The position numbers were made by a program, and so were the translations under genes. This document shows, one piece after another, positions 1-8,776 of a stretch of DNA of 64,000 bases. Position 1 is the stretch's first letter. Each line of letters opens with the position of its first letter. The stretch spans positions 46,344 to 110,343 of the forward strand of contig NZ_BPQR01000027.1 in NCBI RefSeq assembly GCF_022179345.1, written 5' to 3'. This DNA comes from Methylobacterium jeotgali (GTDB lineage Bacteria > Pseudomonadota > Alphaproteobacteria > Rhizobiales > Beijerinckiaceae). Below the pieces are notes generated by a model. That model was given only the letters and a program-made list of their open reading frames with translations. It searched no databases and was not told the DNA's origin.

Positions 1-504
1 CGGCCCCTCCCCGGTCATCTCGATCGGGATCATGCGGATGCCGAAGCCCTCGCAGAGGGTGAAGTGGCGATCGTAGCCCGGCACCGGGCAAAGGAAGGCG
101 ATGTCGGTATCCTTCGACCACGGGCCCTTGCCGCCGGGCACGCCCTTGAGCAGCGCATAGACGAGCGTGTCGTGCATCAGCGCGAGGCTGGAGTTGTTGG
201 CGACGACCACCTGGTCGGCCGGCGCGCCGAGCACCGGCGCGAACAGCGCGCGGGTCTCCGAGAGACCCTGGAGGTTGCCGTAGTTGCGCGCGTCCGTGCC
301 GTCCTCGGCGGTGGTGTCGCGGTTGCCCGGAAGCGCCAGCATCTCGGCGGCGAGGTCGAGCTGCTCGGGGGCGGGCTTGCCGCGGGTCATGTCGAGCTTG
401 AGGCCACGGCCTTTCAGCGCCTCGTACTCCTCGCGGAGCGAACGGCGCAGGTCGGAGAGGGCCTCCTGCGAGAGGTCCGACAGCGGCGACGGGGAGGCGG
501 TCAT
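1..504 (-). CDS. PLP-dependent aminotransferase, MocR-type aspartate aminotransferase family (3' part outside window)
   Basis: The first 168 codons read leftward from an ATG at 504 and run off the window edge. The N-terminus contains LKLDMTRGKPAPEQLDL followed by a glycine-rich stretch with RNYGNLQGLSETRALFA. This is the opening of the fold-type I aminotransferases grouped as Aminotran_MocR (PF12897), which transfer amino groups using pyridoxal phosphate. The catalytic lysine would lie beyond the edge, so activity cannot be judged here. The gene is divergent from hslV. The 180 bp between them contains an AT-rich patch near 575-590 that could hold promoters. Family assignment is from sequence recognition; the substrate is not predictable. 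Confidence 0.8.
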   Translation of the reverse strand, partial: MTASPSPLSDLSQEALSDLRRSLREEYEALKGRGLKLDMTRGKPAPEQLDLAAEMLALPGNRDTTAEDGTDARNYGNLQGLSETRALFAPVLGAPADQVVVANNSSLALMHDTLVYALLKGVPGGKGPWSKDTDIAFLCPVPGYDRHFTLCEGFGIRMIPIEMTGEGP

Positions 505-683
505 GGCGTGTGTCCCGGGGCTTCGATGGTTTCGCGGGGGGTTCGCACCCGAAGGGCCCCCCGCGTCAAGGGGGTGGATAAAAAATATGCGCCGGCTCAC
601 GCCTTGCGCGCGCTGCCCGGAGGCGTTGGCATTTCCGGCCGGCGACGCTTACCTCCGGGCGATCTTCATCCACGGAGACCGCG

Positions 684-1241
684 TTGACCGAGCCCCACGC
701 CCCCCCGAGCATGCACGCGACGACGATCCTGATGGTGCGCAAGGGCGGCCGCGTCGTCGTCGGCGGCGACGGGCAGGTCAGCCTCGGCCAGACCATCGTG
801 AAGGGCAACGCCCGCAAGGTCCGGCGGCTCGCCATGGGCGCGGTGATCGGCGGCTTCGCGGGCGCGACGGCGGACGCCTTCACCCTGTTCGAGCGCCTGG
901 AGGCGCGGCTGGAGCAGTATCCCGGCCAGCTCACCCGCGCCTGCGTCGAGCTCACCAAGGACTGGCGCACCGACCGCTACCTGCGGCGCCTGGAGGCGAT
1001 GATGCTGGTGGCCGACCGGGAGGTCGGGCTGCTGCTCTCTGGGTCGGGCGACGTGCTGGAGCCGGAGGGCGGCGTCATGGCGATCGGCTCGGGCGGCAAC
1101 TACGCCCTCGCCGCCGCCCGCGCGCTCGAGGACACCGACCTCGACGCCGAGGCGATCGTGCGCCGCGCCATGGGCATCGCCGCCGAGATCTGCGTCTACA
1201 CCAACGGCAACCTCGTCATCGAGAGCCTGGAGACGGCCTGA
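684..1241 (+). CDS. hslV: ATP-dependent protease subunit HslV (ClpQ)
   Basis: This is the proteolytic subunit of the HslVU (ClpYQ) protease, a cytoplasmic two-ring peptidase fed by the HslU ATPase. The protein is 185 residues. The N-terminal threonine nucleophile is exposed by processing just before [11 protein letters not shown] (Thr13/Thr14 of the precursor), followed by [11 protein letters not shown] and the [14 protein letters not shown] segment typical of the family. The start is TTG at 684. It has GGAG at 674-677 six bases upstream, whereas the in-frame ATG at 711 has no visible ribosome-binding site. hslU begins one base after the stop, so the two are an operon. Length is normal for the family. 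Confidence 0.96.
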   Translation: MTEPHAPPSMHATTILMVRKGGRVVVGGDGQVSLGQTIVKGNARKVRRLAMGAVIGGFAGATADAFTLFERLEARLEQYPGQLTRACVELTKDWRTDRYLRRLEAMMLVADREVGLLLSGSGDVLEPEGGVMAIGSGGNYALAAARALEDTDLDAEAIVRRAMGIAAEICVYTNGNLVIESLETA

Positions 1242-1242
1242 C

Positions 1243-2556
1243 ATGACCACCTTCTCACCCCGCGAGATCGTCTCCGAGCTCGACCGCTTCATCGTCGGCC
1301 AGGGCGACGCCAAGCGTGCCGTCGCCATCGCGCTGCGCAACCGCTGGCGGCGCCAGCAGCTGAAAGGGCCGCTGCGCGAGGAGGTGGCGCCGAAGAACAT
1401 CCTGATGATCGGCCCGACCGGCTGCGGCAAGACCGAGATCGCGCGCCGCCTCGCGCGGCTCGCCGGGGCGCCCTTCCTCAAGGTCGAGGCCACGAAGTTC
1501 ACCGAGGTCGGCTATGTCGGCCGCGACGTCGAGCAGATCGTGCGCGACCTCGTGGAGGTCGGCATCGGCCTCGTGCGCGAGGAGAAGCGCAAGTCCGTGC
1601 AGGCGAAGGCGGAGGCCGCGGCCGAGGCGCGCATCCTCGACGCCCTCGTCGGCCCCACCGCCAGCCAGGCCACCCGGGAGAGCTTCCGCAAGAAGCTCCG
1701 CGACAGCCAGCTCGACGACAAGGAGGTCGAGATCGAGCTCTCCGGCGGCCAGCCCCAGGGCCTGCCGATGTTCGAGATCCCCGGCATGCCCGGTGCCTCG
1801 ATGGGTGCGATCAACCTCGGCGACATGCTCGGCAAGGCGTTTGCCGGGGCTAAGGGCAAGCCCCGCCGCATGACCGTCGCCGACGCCTACGCGCCGCTCC
1901 TGGCCGAGGAATCCGACAAGCTCGTCGATTCCGACGCGCTGGTGCAGGAGGCGATCCGCGAGGTCGAGGACAACGGCATCGTCTTCCTCGACGAGATCGA
2001 CAAGATCTGCGCCCGCGAGAGTCGCTCCGGCGCCGACGTCTCCCGCGAGGGCGTGCAGCGCGACCTCCTGCCCCTCATCGAGGGCACGACGGTGGCGACG
2101 AAGCACGGGCCGGTGAAGACCGACCACATCCTGTTCATCGCGTCGGGCGCCTTCCACGTCTCGAAGCCCTCCGACCTGCTGCCGGAGCTGCAGGGCCGCC
2201 TGCCGATCCGCGTGGAGCTGCAACCGCTTACGGTGGAGGACTTCAAGCAGATTCTCACCGCCACCGAGGCGAGCCTGCTCAAGCAGACGACCGCGCTGAT
2301 GGAGACGGAGGGCGTGGAGCTGGTCTTCAGCGAGGACGCCGTCGACGCGCTCGCCCGCGTCGCCGTGGACGTGAACGGCTCGGTGGAGAACATCGGCGCC
2401 CGCCGCCTCCAGACGGTGCTGGAGCGGGTCATCGACGAGATCTCCTTCACCGCCACCGACCGCTCCGGCGAGCGCATCGCGATCGACGCGGCCTACGTGC
2501 GCGAGCGCGTCGCTAACCTCGCCGCCAACGCCGACCTCAGCCGCTTCGTGCTGTGA
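1243..2556 (+). CDS. hslU: HslU (ClpY) AAA+ ATPase of the HslVU protease
   Basis: This is a 437-residue hexameric unfoldase that threads substrates into HslV. The Walker A motif is [14 protein letters not shown] near residue 57 (most homologues have V where this one has C). The Walker B motif is [10 protein letters not shown] near residue 245. Sensor and arginine-finger segments follow, including GRLPIRVEL and the C-terminal [15 protein letters not shown]. The C-terminus ends in NADLSRFVL, which fits the conserved tail that docks into HslV. The gene is separated from hslV by one base, and its stop overlaps the GTG of the exporter gene by 4 bp. It is complete and looks intact. Confidence 0.97.
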   Translation: MTTFSPREIVSELDRFIVGQGDAKRAVAIALRNRWRRQQLKGPLREEVAPKNILMIGPTGCGKTEIARRLARLAGAPFLKVEATKFTEVGYVGRDVEQIVRDLVEVGIGLVREEKRKSVQAKAEAAAEARILDALVGPTASQATRESFRKKLRDSQLDDKEVEIELSGGQPQGLPMFEIPGMPGASMGAINLGDMLGKAFAGAKGKPRRMTVADAYAPLLAEESDKLVDSDALVQEAIREVEDNGIVFLDEIDKICARESRSGADVSREGVQRDLLPLIEGTTVATKHGPVKTDHILFIASGAFHVSKPSDLLPELQGRLPIRVELQPLTVEDFKQILTATEASLLKQTTALMETEGVELVFSEDAVDALARVAVDVNGSVENIGARRLQTVLERVIDEISFTATDRSGERIAIDAAYVRERVANLAANADLSRFVL

Positions 2557-3422
2557 AGCCCGGCCCGGCCGGAGCGCCGCCCTCGGCCCTGCTGCCGGTG
2601 GCGGCGCTCGTCGCCGGCATGGTCTCGATCCAGGCCGGGGCCTCGCTCGCCAAGTCGCTGTTTCCCCTCGTCGGGGCGACCGGCGTGACGGCGCTGCGCG
2701 TCGGCTTCTCGGCGCTCATCCTCGCCGCGATCTGGCGGCCCTGGCGGCGCTCCGCCACCCTGCGGGACATCGGCGCCATCGCCCTCTACGGGGCGGCGCT
2801 CGGGGCGATGAACCTGCTGTTCTACCTGTCGCTGCGCACGATCCCCCTCGGGATCGCGGTGGCGGTGGAGTTCGTCGGCCCCCTCGGCCTCGCCATCGCG
2901 GCGTCCCGCCGTGCCGCGGACTTCGCCTTCATCGGGCTCGCGGTGCTGGGGCTCGGCCTGCTGCTGCCCCTCGACGGCGGGACGGCGCTCGATCCTGCCG
3001 GGATCGCCCTGGCGCTCGCCGCCGGCCTGTGCTGGGCGCTCTACATCCTGTTCGGGCAGCGGGCGGCGCGCATCGATGGCGGGCTCGCCGTCTCTCTCGG
3101 GATGAGCGTCGCCGCCCTGGTGACGCTGCCCTTCGGCCTCGTCCAGGCGGGCCAGGCGCTGCTGTCGCCGGCCGTCCTCGCCCTGGGGCTCGCGGTGGCG
3201 GTGCTGTCGAGCGCGCTGCCCTACTCGCTGGAGATGTTCGCCCTCGGCCGCCTCGACCGGCAGGTCTTCAGCGTCCTGATGAGCCTGGAGCCGGCGGTGG
3301 CCGCGCTCTGCGCGCTCACCCTTCTCGGCGAGCGCCTGACAGCGCTTCAGTGGCTCGCCATCGGCTGCGTCGTGACGGCCTCGGCCGGGATCGCCGGCCG
3401 GAGCCGGCGGCACGCGGCCTGA
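2553..3422 (+). CDS. EamA/RhtA-type drug-metabolite transporter (10 TM exporter)
   Basis: This is a 289-residue, very hydrophobic protein with ten predicted membrane spans built as two EamA repeats. Recognisable segments are [20 protein letters not shown] in the first half, and [17 protein letters not shown] followed by [19 protein letters not shown] in the second. The latter matches the RhtA-like threonine/homoserine exporter branch. The GTG start overlaps the hslU stop (GTGA, 2553-2556), so it is probably translated by coupling from the hsl operon. The likely role is inner-membrane export of amino acids or related metabolites; the substrate is inferred. It ends at a large inverted repeat shared with the convergent rimM operon. 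Confidence 0.85.
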   Translation: MKPGPAGAPPSALLPVAALVAGMVSIQAGASLAKSLFPLVGATGVTALRVGFSALILAAIWRPWRRSATLRDIGAIALYGAALGAMNLLFYLSLRTIPLGIAVAVEFVGPLGLAIAASRRAADFAFIGLAVLGLGLLLPLDGGTALDPAGIALALAAGLCWALYILFGQRAARIDGGLAVSLGMSVAALVTLPFGLVQAGQALLSPAVLALGLAVAVLSSALPYSLEMFALGRLDRQVFSVLMSLEPAVAALCALTLLGERLTALQWLAIGCVVTASAGIAGRSRRHAA

Positions 3423-3423
3423 T

Positions 3424-3513
3424 CGGTTTCCGGTTGCTCGGCTCGGCGCTGCGCCTTCTCTCCTCCCCCTTGCGGGGAGGAGAAGCGCCGACCGAGCCAA
3501 GCAACCGGAAACG
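3424..3513. repeat. Long nested inverted repeat between convergent operons (terminator or dispersed palindromic element)
   Basis: The outer arms cggtttccggttgctcggct (3424-3443) and a near-complement at about 3494-3513 enclose an inner hairpin in which tcctccccc pairs with ggggagga (about 3461-3481). The structure spans about 90 bp and has no coding content. It lies exactly between the stop of the EamA gene and the stop of rimM, so it could end transcription from both sides. Its size and imperfect outer arms also resemble small palindromic repetitive elements of alphaproteobacterial genomes. Confidence 0.65.
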
Positions 3514-3528
3514 ATATGAGACGGTCCT

Positions 3529-4224
3529 TCAGGCCGGCTCGTCCTTGGGGCGCGGGCCCGGCGGATCGAAAAGATCGTCCGGCGCGTCGACGGTGATGCG
3601 GCCGCCGGCCACGTCGAGGCTCGGCACGAAGGCCTTGGTGAAGGGCAGGAGCGCGCTGGCGCCGCCAGCGAGCGGAACGATCTCGAGAAGATCGCCGCCG
3701 CCATAGTTCTCGACGCCGCGCAGGCGGCCGATCTCGCGGCCCTGCGGATCGAAGACGGCGAGCCCGACGAGGTCGGTCGCCAGGAACTCGTCCTCGTCCT
3801 CGGGCGCGCCGAGCCTTTCGCGATGCACGTGGAGGGCGATGCGGTTGAGCGCCTCGGCGGCCTCGCGGCTCGCCACGCCCTTCACCCGCGCGACGAGGAT
3901 GTCGGGCGCCCCGCCCGGGGCCTGCCGCAGGGACGCGATCTCGAAGAGCCGCCCGTCGGTCGCGACGAGGGGGCCGTAGCCCGCGATCCCCTTCGGGTCC
4001 GCGGTGTAGGACTTGAGGCGGACCTCGCCGGCTAGCCCCTGCGCCCGGCCGAACTCGCCGAGCAGCACGAGGCCGGAGCCTTCCGGGGCCGCTTGCGGCG
4101 GCTCGGGGGCGGCGGGTGGCGGGCGGCGGGCCGAGGTCTCGGCCTCGCCGCTCAGGCGGCCGGACGGACGCGGACGGCGAGCGCCGTCCCCGCGGAGGGA
4201 AGAGCCGGGGGGACGGCGGGTCAT
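3529..4224 (-). CDS. rimM: Ribosome maturation factor RimM
   Basis: RimM assists maturation of the 30S head and binds ribosomal protein S19. The core (about residues 50-231) begins [20 protein letters not shown], the hallmark of the RimM N-terminal beta-barrel, and ends with a PRC-barrel part containing [14 protein letters not shown]. The reading frame carries about 50 extra N-terminal residues rich in Pro, Ala and Arg compared with the usual 170-180 residue family members. Either the true start is internal (no good ATG is visible) or this lineage has an extension. It lies 10 bp downstream of rpsP in the ffh operon. The trmD and rplS genes that usually follow are absent here; a convergent exporter follows instead. 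Confidence 0.93.
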   Translation of the reverse strand: MTRRPPGSSLRGDGARRPRPSGRLSGEAETSARRPPPAAPEPPQAAPEGSGLVLLGEFGRAQGLAGEVRLKSYTADPKGIAGYGPLVATDGRLFEIASLRQAPGGAPDILVARVKGVASREAAEALNRIALHVHRERLGAPEDEDEFLATDLVGLAVFDPQGREIGRLRGVENYGGGDLLEIVPLAGGASALLPFTKAFVPSLDVAGGRITVDAPDDLFDPPGPRPKDEPA

Positions 4225-4234
4225 CCTGCGCGCC

Positions 4235-4597
4235 TCAGGCGGCGGCGTCCTCGGCGGGCGCGGCGGCCTTCTCGGCCCGCTTCTCGGCCCGCTCCTTGGC
4301 CTTCTCGCCGGGCTCGGCCTTCTTCGGGTTGTTGCGGGCCGGGCGCTTGGCGAGGCCGGCGGCGTCGAGGAAGCGCAGGACGCGGTCGGTCGGCTGGGCG
4401 CCCTTCTGCAGCCAGGAGGCGATCTTCTCGTTGTCGAGCACCACGCGGGCCGGATCGTCCTTGGCCTTCATCGGGTCGTAGGCGCCGACCTTCTCGATGA
4501 AGCGGCCGTCGCGGGGGGCGCGGGCGTCGGCGACGACGATGCGGTAGTAGGGGCGCTTCTTGGCGCCGCCGCGGGTGAGGCGGATCTTGAGGGACAT
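4235..4597 (-). CDS. rpsP: 30S ribosomal protein S16
   Basis: This is a 120-residue protein beginning [20 protein letters not shown], the diagnostic bS16 start, then [20 protein letters not shown]. The last 35 residues are an Ala/Lys/Glu-rich tail common in alphaproteobacterial S16. It is an assembly protein of the 30S subunit. Its ATG overlaps the stop of the chorismate mutase gene (TGATG), and rimM follows after 10 bp, giving one ffh - mutase - rpsP - rimM transcription unit. Confidence 0.97.
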   Translation of the reverse strand: MSLKIRLTRGGAKKRPYYRIVVADARAPRDGRFIEKVGAYDPMKAKDDPARVVLDNEKIASWLQKGAQPTDRVLRFLDAAGLAKRPARNNPKKAEPGEKAKERAEKRAEKAAAPAEDAAA

Positions 4598-4944
4598 CAG
4601 TCTTTCCTTTCGGTGCTTTGAATGAGATCGGCGTTCTGATCGACGCTTTCGGCGATCGTCCGGTGGTGCCGAATGACTTCCTTGACCACGAAGGCGAGGA
4701 ACTTCTCGGCGAAATCGGGGTCGAGCTTGGCCTCGACCGCGAGGTTTCTCAGGCGTTTGACCTGACGCGCCTCCCGGCCCGGATCGGAGGGAGGCAGGCC
4801 CTTGCGGGCCTTCAGCTCGCCGACCCGCTGCGTGCAGCGGAAACGCTCGGCGAGCAGATGGATCAGCGCGGCATCGAAGTTGTCGATGCTCTCGCGCAGG
4901 CCCGCCAGTTCGGGGTCGACCCCCTGCGCGGACAGGATCGTCAC
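4597..4944 (-). CDS. AroQ-class chorismate mutase
   Basis: This is a 115-residue all-helical protein with [20 protein letters not shown], then [19 protein letters not shown]. It has the Arg/Lys/Glu pattern of the AroQ chorismate mutase helix bundle, which converts chorismate to prephenate for Phe/Tyr synthesis. The start is GTG at 4944, overlapping the ffh stop (GTGA). The stop overlaps the rpsP start. A chorismate mutase between ffh and rpsP is a familiar Rhizobiales arrangement and supports the host assignment. The length is that of a single-domain enzyme with no prephenate dehydratase part. Confidence 0.9.
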   Translation of the reverse strand: MTILSAQGVDPELAGLRESIDNFDAALIHLLAERFRCTQRVGELKARKGLPPSDPGREARQVKRLRNLAVEAKLDPDFAEKFLAFVVKEVIRHHRTIAESVDQNADLIQSTERKD

Positions 4945-6521
4945 TTCTTCTTGCCCGGCAGGAAGCCGCCGAGGCCCGGCAGTTTGGCGCCGCCCAGGCC
5001 CGGCAGGCCCGGCATCTTCGGCATGCCGCCGCCGAGGCCCGGCGGCATCGGCGGAAGCTTGCCGCCGAACTGCTTCTCCAGCGCCGCGATCTGCTCCGGG
5101 CTCGGCTCGGGCATCCCCGGCGGCAGGCCCGGCATGCCGCCGCCCATCCCCCCTCCCATGCCCGGCATGCCCCCGCCGCCGAGCCCGAACATCGAGCCCA
5201 GTGCCTGTCCGATGCCGCGCTTGCCCGAGCCCATCGCCTTCATCATGTCGGCCATGGTCCGGTGCATCTTGAGGAGCTTGTTGATCTCCTCGACCTTGAC
5301 GCCGGCGCCTGCCGCGATGCGCTTCTTGCGGGAGTTCTTGAGGAGGTCGGGGTTCCTGCGCTCCCCCGGCGTCATCGAGGAGATGATCGCCCGCTGGCGC
5401 TTGAACATCCGCTCGTCGAGGTTGGCGCCCTCGACCTGCTTCTTGATCTGGCCCATGCCCGGCAGCATGCCCATGAGGCCGCCGATGCCGCCCATCTTCT
5501 CCATCTGGCCGAGCTGCATGGACAGGTCTTCGAGATCGAACTTGCCCTTCCGCATCTTCTCGGCGGTGCGAAGGGCCTGTTCCTGATCGATCGTCTCCGC
5601 CGCCTTCTCGACGAGCGAGACGATGTCGCCCATGCCGAGGATGCGGTTGGCGACGCGGGCGGGATGGAACTCCTCCAGCGCGTCGACCTTCTCGCCGACG
5701 CCGACGAGCTTGATCGGCTTGCCCGTGACGGCGCGCATGGAGAGCGCCGCGCCGCCGCGGGAATCGCCGTCCATGCGGGTGAGCACGATGCCGGTGACGC
5801 CGAGGCGCTCGTCGAAGGCCCGCGCCGTGTTGACCGCGTCCTGGCCGGTGAGCGCGTCGGCGACCAGCAGCACCTCGTGGGGCTTGGTGGCCGCCTTCAC
5901 CTCGGCGGCCTCGTTCATGAGGCTCTCGTCGACCGTGGTGCGGCCGGCGGTGTCGAGCATCACCACGTCGAAGCCGCCGAGCCGGGCCGCGTCCATGGCC
6001 CGCCTCGCGATCTGCACCGCCGACTGGCCGGCGACGATCGGCAGGCTCTCGACCTCGACCTGCTTGGCGAGGACCGCGAGCTGCTCCATCGCCGCCGGGC
6101 GGCGGGTGTCGAGGGAGGCGAGCAGCACCCGGCGCTTCTCGCGGCCCGACAGGCGCCGGGCGATCTTGGCGGTGGTGGTGGTCTTGCCCGAGCCCTGGAG
6201 GCCGACCATCAGGATGGCGACGGGGGCGGGCGCGTTGAGGTCGATCACCTCGGCCTCGGCGCCGAGCATCGCCACGAGCTCGTCGTTGACGATCTTGACG
6301 ACCATCTGCCCCGGCGTGACCGATTTCAGCACGGTCGCGCCGACGGCCTTCTCCCGGACCCGGTCGACGAAGCCGCGCACCACCTCCAGCGCCACGTCGG
6401 CTTCCAGCAGCGCGCGGCGCACCTCGCGCATGGCGGCGGTGACGTCGGCCTCGGTCAGCGCGCCGCGGCGCGTCAGCCCGGAAAGGATGCCGGACAGGCG
6501 GTCGGACAAGCCCTCGAACAT
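4941..6521 (-). CDS. ffh: Signal recognition particle protein Ffh (SRP54)
   Basis: This is a 526-residue GTPase that binds signal peptides on nascent membrane proteins together with 4.5S RNA. It has the N domain ([20 protein letters not shown]), then the G domain with G1 [26 protein letters not shown] and the [11 protein letters not shown]3 motif. [10 protein letters not shown] follows, then the methionine-rich M domain. The C-terminus is a long Gly/Met/Pro-rich repeat ([20 protein letters not shown]), longer than in E. coli but common in Rhizobiales. It is the first gene of the ffh - mutase - rpsP - rimM operon. Confidence 0.97.
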   Translation of the reverse strand: MFEGLSDRLSGILSGLTRRGALTEADVTAAMREVRRALLEADVALEVVRGFVDRVREKAVGATVLKSVTPGQMVVKIVNDELVAMLGAEAEVIDLNAPAPVAILMVGLQGSGKTTTTAKIARRLSGREKRRVLLASLDTRRPAAMEQLAVLAKQVEVESLPIVAGQSAVQIARRAMDAARLGGFDVVMLDTAGRTTVDESLMNEAAEVKAATKPHEVLLVADALTGQDAVNTARAFDERLGVTGIVLTRMDGDSRGGAALSMRAVTGKPIKLVGVGEKVDALEEFHPARVANRILGMGDIVSLVEKAAETIDQEQALRTAEKMRKGKFDLEDLSMQLGQMEKMGGIGGLMGMLPGMGQIKKQVEGANLDERMFKRQRAIISSMTPGERRNPDLLKNSRKKRIAAGAGVKVEEINKLLKMHRTMADMMKAMGSGKRGIGQALGSMFGLGGGGMPGMGGGMGGGMPGLPPGMPEPSPEQIAALEKQFGGKLPPMPPGLGGGMPKMPGLPGLGGAKLPGLGGFLPGKKK

Positions 6522-6552
6522 GCTCAGAGCGTCCCGACTGGAGAGGTGCGGC

Positions 6553-6786
6553 TCACTGGTGGAGCCCGGCGTTCTCGACGCGGCGCGCCCTGAGCGCGTC
6601 CTCGAAGGCGTCGACGGCCCGCGCGAACCGGTCCCGGCACGCCGGATCGCAGAAGCCGACCACGGCGCCGTTGTAGAGCGTCAGCGCGTCGGCCGCGATC
6701 GGCTTGCCCGACCAGGGGCAATGCGTGTTCACGGCATCCTCGATGCGCAGCGCCGGGGCGTCTCTGGTCCGGGTCTCGGCTGTCAC
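6553..6786 (-). CDS. Small cysteine-knuckle protein, YHS/TRASH-like metal-binding domain
   Basis: This is a 77-residue protein. The core CPWSGKPIAADALTLYNGAV is followed by VGFCDPACRDRFARAVDAF, a cysteine arrangement typical of small YHS/TRASH-like metal-binding domains. Homologues in Rhizobiales are often mislabelled glutathione S-transferase. The GTG start at 6786 was chosen because it has AAGGA a few bases upstream. A longer frame reaches an ATG at 6966, but that part is Arg/Pro-rich and lacks conserved features. It lies 31 bp upstream of ffh on the same strand. Function is unknown; a metal-sensing or metallochaperone role is inference only. Confidence 0.7.
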   Translation of the reverse strand: MTAETRTRDAPALRIEDAVNTHCPWSGKPIAADALTLYNGAVVGFCDPACRDRFARAVDAFEDALRARRVENAGLHQ

Positions 6787-7062
6787 GGCGTCCTTCGGTT
6801 TCGCGTCGGCGATCCGGAAAAGCCGTGCCGCCAACGCGAAGCACGCCCGAGGGCGCGCACGCGCTGTCGGGCGTTGGCCTCCAGCCTCTCGGGCCGGTCG
6901 GCTTCGTGTCGACGCCGGGCGTCGGATCGGGGAACGGGCCATAAGCGGGCCGGACGGGGAAGTCAAACCCGGCCGATCCGGGACGGCGGGTGGGCGTTAA
7001 GATTTACCCTTCGTTAAGCATGATCTGATGGGATGAGGACGACCGAGAGGAAATCTTCACCG

Positions 7063-7509
7063 ATGGCCGAACCTGCCCGCCACGCCACCCATCACGAGGC
7101 CGGCGGCCGTCCGGCCACCGCACCCCTGCGGGACTGGCTCGCCGCCATCCGCGCCCAGGCCGTCTCCGCGGCCGAGGAGCCCGTGCAGGAGCGCGGGGAG
7201 CCGGATCGGGGGGGCTGGGCGCCCCGCCTCGTCGAGACCGCGCCGGAGACGGTCGCGGCGCCCGCCGCCGAGGCCGCCCGCGACCCCGACATCACCGAGC
7301 TGATGGCCGAGAACATGCTGCTCAAGGCGCAGCTGCGCATCGAGGGCGAGCGCTACGCCGAGATCCAGGCGATGCTCGCCGACGAGCTGCGCGACCTGCG
7401 CCGCCACGTCGAGTCCGAGATGCAGGCGCTGGCCGAGATCCGCGAGGAGCGCGACCTCTGGCAGGCCCGGGCCGAGGCGCTGGCCCAGCCCCTCTTCCAG
7501 AAGCGCTGA
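7063..7509 (+). CDS. Hypothetical coiled-coil protein
   Basis: This is a 148-residue protein. The first 75 residues are low-complexity Ala/Pro/Glu-rich. The last 70 form a charged amphipathic helix (ITELMAENMLLKAQLRIEGE, then MLADELRDLRRHVESEMQAL) consistent with a coiled coil. The ATG at 7063 is preceded by AGAGGAA; an in-frame ATG at 7033 would add ten residues. The 276 bp upstream (6787-7062) hold no gene, but an AT-rich stretch at 7000-7025 probably carries the promoter. No family was recognised. A stable hairpin at 7619-7642 lies downstream. Confidence 0.7.
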   Translation: MAEPARHATHHEAGGRPATAPLRDWLAAIRAQAVSAAEEPVQERGEPDRGGWAPRLVETAPETVAAPAAEAARDPDITELMAENMLLKAQLRIEGERYAEIQAMLADELRDLRRHVESEMQALAEIREERDLWQARAEALAQPLFQKR

Positions 7510-7618
7510 GCGCGCTTCCGCAAACGATCCTGGATTCGGAAAAGAGCGCGCCGGCATCGACCGGGCGCCGGGCCGGATCGGGAGACTTGGGTCTCGAAGA
7601 CCTTGGGAGAAAAGCCGA

Positions 7619-7642
7619 AGGGCCGCCCCATTGGGCGGCCCT
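7619..7642. terminator. Perfect 10-bp-stem hairpin, bidirectional terminator candidate
   Basis: The arms agggccgccc and gggcggccct pair perfectly around a 4-nt loop, with short A and T runs on the outer sides. It lies downstream of the coiled-coil gene. It would also be downstream of the small host gene that the prophage interrupts once the prophage is excised. The rest of 7510-7749 contains no convincing coding sequence. Confidence 0.6.
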
Positions 7643-7749
7643 TCCATTGCCGAACCGCGGTCCGGCCGAAGCTGTCTCGTGCCCGAGCGCCCTAGAGGGA
7701 GGCGCCGGAGGCGACGGTCCAGGTCCGGTGAGCCGACGACCGCGGCTGA

Positions 7750-7759
7750 TGACAATGAG
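7750..7759. other. Candidate attL core
   Basis: TGACAATGAG is repeated at 44547-44556. GC-rich host sequence lies to the left and AT-richer sequence to the right. A 10-bp match is short and could be chance, but it falls exactly where both the gene content and the composition switch. Confidence 0.45.
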
Positions 7760-7792
7760 TTATCCCGAAATCCAATCTTTACAGCAACTTAG

Positions 7793-7865
7793 CGCACGGC
7801 GCCGTGCGATATGCCGGCGATCTCATGCGATCGTCGCACGGAACAACTGCGCCGAGGGTCGCACG
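7793..7865. repeat. CGCACG-type repeats near the left prophage end (possible integrase arm sites)
   Basis: A perfect 16-bp palindrome CGCACGGCGCCGTGCG (7793-7808) is followed by GTCGCACG at 7833-7840 and 7858-7865. The same octamer occurs as a palindrome at 44423-44436 near the other end. The distances from the core (about 35-110 bp) suit arm-type integrase or excisionase sites. The function is inferred. Confidence 0.45.
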
Positions 7866-7866
7866 A

Positions 7867-7893
7867 AAATGGCCCGGCGAGGGACGCCGGGCC
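7867..7893 (-). terminator. Terminator of the phage late operon
   Basis: A hairpin with 9-bp perfect arms ggcccggcg and cgccgggcc (7871-7893) and a 5-nt loop is followed, in the leftward direction, by ATTTT. It lies 36 bp beyond the stop of the last lysis gene. Confidence 0.7.
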
Positions 7894-7928
7894 AGTGGGA
7901 GGAAACGCCGCCTTGGGGGGCCGCAGGG

Positions 7929-8333
7929 TCACTCTACATCGCCCCGCCGGCGGTTAAGCGGGCCGCCTGGCCGGTCGACCATCGGCGCGCCGTGCTCGCG
8001 GACGAACCGACGCATCAGCTCCATCGTCGCCCGGTCCTCGAGCTCATGCTCGAACTCGACGCGCTCGGCCTGAGCGCGCAGCAGCCGGTTGTTCTCCGCG
8101 ACCTCGATGCTCAGCGCCGACATGGTGTTGGCCAGCAGCTCGAATTCCTTGCTCTGCGTCAGGCAGGGCGCCCCGGCCACCTGCATGGCGACCACACGCC
8201 CGTCCGGATCGCCGCGGCGTCCCTTCGCCGCCTCCTGTTTGTAGGCAAGGAAGGCGGTGACGATCGCCACCAGGCCGCCGCTCCCGATGAGCGTCACGAT
8301 CGCGCTGATCGCCTGCTCGGCCGTGACGCTCAT
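7929..8333 (-). CDS. Phage single-span membrane protein, probable i-spanin-like lysis accessory
   Basis: This is a 134-residue protein. It has one N-terminal membrane segment (ISAIVTLIGSGGLVAIVTAF, residues about 8-28). A helical, charged periplasmic or cytoplasmic part follows, ending in FEHELEDRATMELMRRFVRE. The ATG at 8333 overlaps the stop of the holin-like gene (ATGA). Position right after holin and endolysin genes plus the one-span-then-helix layout resemble inner-membrane spanins, but no outer-membrane lipoprotein partner was found. The role is inferred from context. Confidence 0.6.
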   Translation of the reverse strand: MSVTAEQAISAIVTLIGSGGLVAIVTAFLAYKQEAAKGRRGDPDGRVVAMQVAGAPCLTQSKEFELLANTMSALSIEVAENNRLLRAQAERVEFEHELEDRATMELMRRFVREHGAPMVDRPGGPLNRRRGDVE

Positions 8334-8776
8334 CGTGCGTTCGCAGCTCGCCGTGTGAAGGCCCGAGAATGGTAGCCGTCCGCGGCCGACCGCCAGATGC
8401 ACATGACCTCGAAGACCATGAGAACGGGATACCAGCTAAAGCCCGCGAAAGGCGGCGCGCCCGGCATGGTCAGGAACAGGTAGGCCAGCACCAGCCACCA
8501 CACGAACCCGAGCATGGCGCAGAACGCCCGGATCGCCGGCGTCCGCCGGTGCGCGCCGTTCACGTAGAGCGCCGCCGCCCGGATCAGGCCGATGCTGACC
8601 GACCAGGCGCCCCACACGCTCTCGCCGGCGATCGCCGCGAGGAGCGCGTATTGCGGGCTCTTGAACGTGTCCCAGGGCATGAGGAGCCAACCGCCCCAGG
8701 CCAGCATCAGCGCCGTGAACAGCCACTCGATCGCCCGATCGGGGTAGGCGGCCGAATGGCCGTTGCGGTCGACCAT
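8330..8776 (-). CDS. Multispan phage membrane protein, holin-like
   Basis: This is a 148-residue protein with about four hydrophobic segments: AIEWLFTALMLAWGGWLLM, YALLAAIAGESVWGAWSVSI, AIRAFCAMLGFVWWLVLAYL and FSWYPVLMVFEVMCIWRSA. It lies between the endolysin gene (with which it shares one base) and the spanin-like gene, which is where a holin is expected. No specific holin family was recognised. Confidence 0.65.
   Translation of the reverse strand: MVDRNGHSAAYPDRAIEWLFTALMLAWGGWLLMPWDTFKSPQYALLAAIAGESVWGAWSVSIGLIRAAALYVNGAHRRTPAIRAFCAMLGFVWWLVLAYLFLTMPGAPPFAGFSWYPVLMVFEVMCIWRSAADGYHSRAFTRRAANAR

Noticed and set aside
6524..6844. Alternative - strand frame overlapping the metal-knuckle gene
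   Set aside because: Arg/Gly low-complexity frame; the other frame carries the conserved CPWSGKP and FCDPACRDRF motifs.
7510..7930. tRNA or tmRNA gene as integration target
   Set aside because: No cloverleaf-type sequence or tRNA 3' end was found at either prophage boundary.
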